Shown here one piece after another: positions 60,401-64,000 of a DNA stretch of 64,000 bases. The position numbers and the translations under genes were made by a program. Position 1 is the first letter of the stretch, and every line of letters starts with the position of its first letter. The notes beneath the pieces are model-generated. The model made no database searches. It worked only from the letters and a program-made list of their open reading frames with translations, and was not told where the DNA came from. This DNA comes from Xestospongia bergquistia. Its lineage: Eukaryota > Porifera > Demospongiae > Haplosclerida > Petrosiidae. The stretch is taken from positions 27,514,249 through 27,578,248 of the forward strand of contig OZ014411.1 in the NCBI GenBank assembly GCA_963965975.1, read 5' to 3'.

Positions 60401-61940
60401 ATTATTATAAACTCTATTAGTACAAAATGGAGACTGAAGTGTTGCCTGCTTTGTTTTACAAACGATGAAGAAGGTGGCAGAAATGAAGAACAACAGCATC
60501 CTATATTTATTCAATGGCTATATATTATTTCTGTTTGCCGTTTGTTTAATTACCTGGCTTGCCACTTCCTTCCATACATTTTCTCTTGTTCTTGCATCCT
60601 TGCAGCTTTTACTAGATACTTTCCACAAGCAAGAGAAACAATGAACAGTCTCACTAATTTCTCATCTGTCAAAACACGTAGTTATTGATACTTGTTGGCT
60701 GAATGCATTGCTTGGAACATCAATCTAGCCTCACATTGAAACACATCACTTTTGTGCTTCATGCATGCATAGTGTTCATAATTTACATACATATGCAATG
60801 GGATGCAATGCAAGGCTTTGTATTGTTATGTGAACCAACCTTTACTCTCAATCTTGTCAGACAGTGTCATTTAACAGTGCTTTAATCTAGATTCCACCCT
60901 CAGACTACCACAACCTGCAGCAAAAGTAGTCTGATACTATTGTTTGTTTGTCCTGAGATTGGCAGTCCTAAATCTTGCAATAAGAATGTTGATCCTCATC
61001 TTAAAAAATTAACTTCAGGTTCAATGCCATGTGATAATAACATTGATAAAGCAAAATTTGAATAGTGATTTTATTGGATGTTATGGTACCACTCTTACAT
61101 CATTTTGTACATAGAGTACATATAATACATGATATCAATATGTAAAATGAAAGTATGTCTACTGTAGTAGTAGATCATTACTGCACAATAACAAATTAAA
61201 ATCATTAAAATACAGAAGCTTTACTGCTATAGCTAGCTATAATAAACATCAGTTAAACAAAAGTTAACGAAATAAATTTTGAATATATTATTGTTCAATC
61301 ACTATATAGTAACTGTTATATTTTATGGGAGTGGTAGTGTGTGGATGAGGCTAGTTTCTTGATGTCACAATGCCAACATCAAGCTATTGGGCAGACAAGT
61401 GGTTTATTTAACTTATATAACAACAGATGTTAACTTTCAAAATATATAATATATTATAAAATGTCTGGTACTTGCTGTAGTCATCTCTGCTCAAAGTTCT
61501 GATTTCTTGACTTCTTCATATTTTATTGCTTTTGACATAGTAATCGACATTTATAGCAACGTTAATAGCTACCATAGTATTTTGTCAACACTATAAATCT
61601 AAATAAAAACTCACAAATATGAGAACAAAATGTTATGCAAATACCACTATAAGATATAGAAGATCTTTTGTCATATTTTTGAACATTCATCATTGTATAA
61701 GGAATAGTTCTAAAATTATAGGAGTTTATTAAGTGCTTTACCAGAGTAACGGACACTAAATGCTATAACTCTTACTATGTAGAGGTGGCAAGGGTTAATT
61801 ATAATCTGTTACTTATTTCGTATTTTTCTTTGTATTCTCAGGATAATTACACTGCTTTATACTGGGCAGCCAATAATAACAATACTGTCCTTACTAAGAT
61901 GATTTTGGACCATACTATTGACATTGATGTTAAGAATAAG
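51077..61940 (+). CDS. Gene B: ankyrin-repeat protein (3' partial)
   Basis: Exons: 51077-51103 (MMADPSMIL), 51638-51733, 52525-52626, 53693-53797, 54148-54246, 57866-57952, 58531-58632, 58888-58980, 59524-59622 and 61842-61940. All are phase 0 and almost all hold one ankyrin repeat of 31-35 residues (for example FNGNTMLHYAAYCGQNDVIS; DGKTPLYIACYNGHDKVV). The start is the ATGATG just before the first donor. The last two exons resemble the ankyrin exons of gene A (IEHGCSVHIKDN; DVKNK), so the gene probably continues to the right into a Roc-COR-Death part. Oddities: the exon ending at 53797 is followed by ATAAGT instead of a GT donor, and exon 57866-57952 has lost 12 nt. Ankyrin arrays bind proteins; the target is unknown. 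It may be a functional gene with unusual splicing or a recent pseudogene. Confidence 0.65.
54446..55689. mobile_element. TTAA-flanked foldback element, 1244 bp
   Basis: A giant inverted repeat: the arms (about 54446-55012 and 55123-55689) are reverse complements with few differences, separated by roughly 110 bp of AT-rich trinucleotide-like sequence. It begins GGTAAAAATATCTGAAATTT and ends with its reverse complement, bordered on both sides by TTAA (54442-54445 and 55690-55693). TTAA duplications mark piggyBac and Kolobok transposons. No coding frame is present, so this is a non-autonomous foldback copy, in a gene B intron. Confidence 0.85.
55978..56262. repeat. Three degenerate tandem repeats of about 100 bp
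   Basis: The phrase TTGGACTCCTATGATA (or variants) recurs at about 55998, 56090 and 56184, each followed by an AGCCAT...TATATAATTTTCTATC phrase and a CCAAGGGAT/CCAAGGAAT phrase. Located in the long gene B intron. Confidence 0.7.
56389..56829 (+). CDS. Hypothetical intronic ORF, 146 codons
   Basis: A single open frame in the gene B intron, long for such AT-rich DNA. No recognised motif. The N-terminal third is hydrophobic and aromatic, the middle is Arg/Lys-rich, and it ends LNRPIKQTTPHDIAISL. No splice context or neighbours point to a role. It could be a transposon remnant or chance. Confidence 0.2.
   Translation: MYGNMTTSHLYRFLCSNIFFGSYSGTLSCGIMRRYMRTLRGVETSTSKDFLFVPLGGFLGKFTFRGSSGKILRVTIFVSCKHMQNKIYRSTYDKGRPHLVFLHMLPRDRKELWELLDGNEIPVQSHILSLNRPIKQTTPHDIAISL
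57403..57438. repeat. (TA)n microsatellite in a gene B intron
   Basis: Uninterrupted TA run. A shorter run lies near 59936-59958. Confidence 0.9.
59961..60230. mobile_element. Non-autonomous inverted-repeat element (hAT-like MITE)
   Basis: Left end TACACTGGTGGAT, right end ATCCACCAGTA, imperfect inverted repeats. Sub-terminal GGGGTGCACAG and CTGTACACCCC also face each other. TATAGTA occurs on both sides, near but not exactly at the ends. No coding content. Inserted in the gene B intron between ankyrin exons. Confidence 0.5.
60535..60690 (-). pseudogene. MADF-domain relic
   Basis: The minus strand reads DEKLVRLFIVSLACG, then in another frame LWKVSSKSCKDARTRENVWK and EVASQ, followed by a GTAATT donor. 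This matches the MADF (Myb/SANT-like) DNA-binding domain pattern, in which an initial acidic helix is followed by YKD.R.R...W. The frame shift and absence of other exons mark it as a relic. MADF proteins accompany PIF/Harbinger transposons, a possible source. Confidence 0.45.
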
Positions 61941-62639
61941 GTGAGTATAATTAAAACCACAATTGTGTTAATAACCATCTCTTGTACAACATTATATTTT
62001 TGGCACATGCAGTGTGTCACATGGTCCTAAGATTGTTTTGGACCTTGTACAAATACATATATATATGTATATGTGTGTGCATGTGTATGTGTGTGTCCAC
62101 ATTGATCGTATTATTGTATCTGATGTTTGAATCCAATGAATTAAATTAACCAACATAAAGTATCTGTTGATGTGCATAGCAACCGATTAATTTAATCACA
62201 GCTATTGCAAGTGCTTTAACTAAATTGAGTATGACTGATTTTCTGTAACAAGAGAAAGAACATTGAACAGTACAATATGGCTCTCTCCAACTCTTCAACT
62301 TAATGTTGTCTTTCACACCAATGCTATGAAAAATATCATTAAAATAATCTAAGGACTTTTTTGTATTTGTAATCTTGTCTTTAGAGTTTTGTCATTGGAG
62401 ATCTAGTATATAGAAAATAGAAAGCCAATAACTTAACTTTTCTTTACGGTAATGATGAAATGGGATATAGTACTGTGACATTATGTCGCCATCTTGTTAC
62501 TGATAAATTCTAATATAGGCACCTATATTAGAATATGTCCAATATAGGTGCCCCTCTGGTCAATTCCTATTTTTACTTGCTCTAATATTGTTCTCTGTTT
62601 GGCTTCTGAATTATTTTTGCAAGCCTCATATTAAAGTAG

Positions 62640-63025
62640 GCTTAAGTCTTAGTGTATTGTTCTTTGTAAAACATAACCTATTTGTTCTGTGTCTATCTTG
62701 ATATTTGCATTCTTTGCTTCTACCTGGTATGAGATGGCATCTATACCAATACATAATAGGACACATTTGTAGAGACAAATGTGCATCAGTGAGAGGTCCT
62801 TTGATGCATTTGAGTGAGTTGTTCTCTTGATTGCTATGCCACATTTCCAGTAGGAATCATTTCCATAGGTTGGGGTGATGGTCAAGGATTTCTAATCTAT
62901 GGTGTGGTTTGTCTTCTAGAAATGTTCTGCTATAGCACTAATGTTTGTGTCTTGTGAATTAACAGCTCTCTGATGTTCCTTGATGAATTGGCAGAGATAT
63001 TTACCAGTTTGCACAATTGACTAAT
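62640..63025 (-). pseudogene. GIY-YIG endonuclease relic (Penelope-like element)
   Basis: The minus strand reads QTGKYLCQFIKEHQRAVN then SQDTNISAIAEHF and a stop. After a frame change it reads LEILDHHPNLWKWFLLEMWH then SNQENNSLKCIKGPLTDAHL. The first part has the GQTGR..L..R..EH.RAV pattern and the second the ESWHI and GPLP-like tail of the GIY-YIG nuclease at the C-terminus of Penelope-like retroelements. Broken by at least one shift and stop. Confidence 0.5.
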
Positions 63026-63119
63026 AGCATTATGAGATCTAATCCTGATGAGTTTGATGGAGATGATTGTATTCAGTAAAACAGATCATACATTCTCATT
63101 TGTACTATGATTTCTTGGT

Positions 63120-64000
63120 CTGTAGCAGCAAAGTCATTTTGAACATGTACAATTATGTCACTAGCATCATTAATTCTTGATAGTGTTAAGTTTTGATGGA
63201 GATACTACATCTATTTGTAAACTATAAAATATATATTACATAATGACACGTGAATTTAATTACAAATACAAAGTAACATAAGTAATTGTTATACCAACAG
63301 CTCTAAGAGCATTCCTGTGAATGAGTTCTTTTCATTGAGGTAGTCTTTAAATCTTATAAACTAGAAGGCTTCAAGTAGATTCAGAATAGACGTTCTAAGA
63401 TTTGCAGGTGTTATATATAGTAATTTAGCAGGTGTTATATAGTAATTTCCTCACTTAATTTTTATTGCCATACTACAGTTGTAGGAACAATATGGCTACT
63501 ATGACTGCAGTATGTTTGCTATAGCTTTCACCACATTTCTATATATGTGCTGGATTTGATCCAGCTGAAAGCACATACACACAGCACATTCTATAGCCCC
63601 ATTTATTTCAATGTCTGGAAGCTTTACATAATTTCCATGTCTACAGACCAAAAAAGTATGACAATTATTCAATCAAGTGTTGATACCTGTAAATTGTGAA
63701 TGTAGATAACCAGAGAGTGGGAAGATGTTGCAGTGTGATCAATGTCAAGATTGGTTTTATGATGATTGTGTGATTGTATACAGTATTATTTGGAAAGGAG
63801 ATGATATTAGTTGGCTTTGTAAAGCCTATATTAACTACTTATAGTATTATATTTTTGTAAAAAAAAAAGAATCAACAGATAATAATTATTATTATTTTAT
63901 TAATATAGCTCTAACAACTAAATCTTTATAACGTGTGTGTTGTCAAGGCTGGTACCATATTTTGAAAGCAATTGACATTCTCTAATTTTAACTTTCAGTT
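63120..64000 (+). repeat. Second copy of the window's left end (Ulp1/PHD relic region)
   Basis: Shares with 1-1370, in the same orientation, phrases such as ACTAGCATCATTAATTCTTG, ACAAATACAAAGTAACA, GTTGATACCTGTAAATTGTG and AGTATTATTTGGAAAGGAGAT. Contains the Ulp1-type relic (about 63480-63560, EQYGYYDCSMFAIAFTT) and a PHD relic (63690-63843, CDQCQDWFYDDCV retained). Stops interrupt both. The two copies lie about 62.6-62.7 kb apart. Confidence 0.75.

Overview
The window is animal nuclear DNA, very AT-rich. It has many short GT-AG introns, ankyrin repeats encoded one per exon, a kinase-less ankyrin/Roc-COR/Death protein, Fic genes and many decayed transposons. The gene content and exon style suggest a demosponge such as Amphimedon. 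That identification is inference; nothing was searched.

Layout. 1-2200: relics of a Ulp1-protease/PHD-finger element. 3646-10680: gene A (+), the 3' part of an ankyrin/Roc-COR/Ser-Thr linker/Death gene whose 5' exons lie left of the window. 10681-19400: gene-poor DNA holding an integrase-core relic (minus), a reverse-transcriptase-type relic (minus), an 829-bp inverted-repeat element and simple repeats. 19438-21241: two intronless Fic-domain genes, head to head. 21960-22573: possible exons of an unrecognised plus-strand gene. 23785-25389: a five-exon minus-strand gene of a transposon-associated family with an HLHADN motif and a C-terminal zinc knuckle, carrying one in-frame stop. 26580-31135: decayed gene pieces ending in a Ser/Thr linker exon and a Death-domain exon, both with stops, so a dead relative of gene A. 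31517-46130: about 105 copies of a 96-bp minisatellite, interrupted at 40399-44931 by a young, nearly complete Ty1/copia retrotransposon. 46260-50110: a Ty3/gypsy gag relic, a hAT remnant, a 54-bp MITE, and a second copy of the flanking sequence that lacks both insertions. 48667-49193 and 51077-61940: gene B, a second ankyrin gene with duplicated first exons; it runs off the right edge. Its introns hold a 1.24-kb TTAA-flanked foldback element, a MADF relic, a hAT-like MITE, a Penelope-type GIY-YIG relic and another Ulp1/PHD relic.

How the parts relate. Genes A and B and the dead copy at 26.6-31.1 kb look like members of one locally duplicated family. The Ulp1/PHD relic occurs in the same orientation at both ends of the window, about 62.6-62.7 kb apart, consistent with a large tandem duplication. 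Within the genes, growth continues by duplication of exon-intron units: a 304-bp ankyrin unit, a 108-nt linker exon pair, and the promoter plus first two exons. By family knowledge, an ankyrin-Roc-COR-Death protein would be a cytoplasmic signalling switch related in layout to DAPK1 without its kinase. The Fic pair would be AMP-transferase-type enzymes, one with a changed metal-site residue. No tRNA, rRNA or CRISPR locus was seen.
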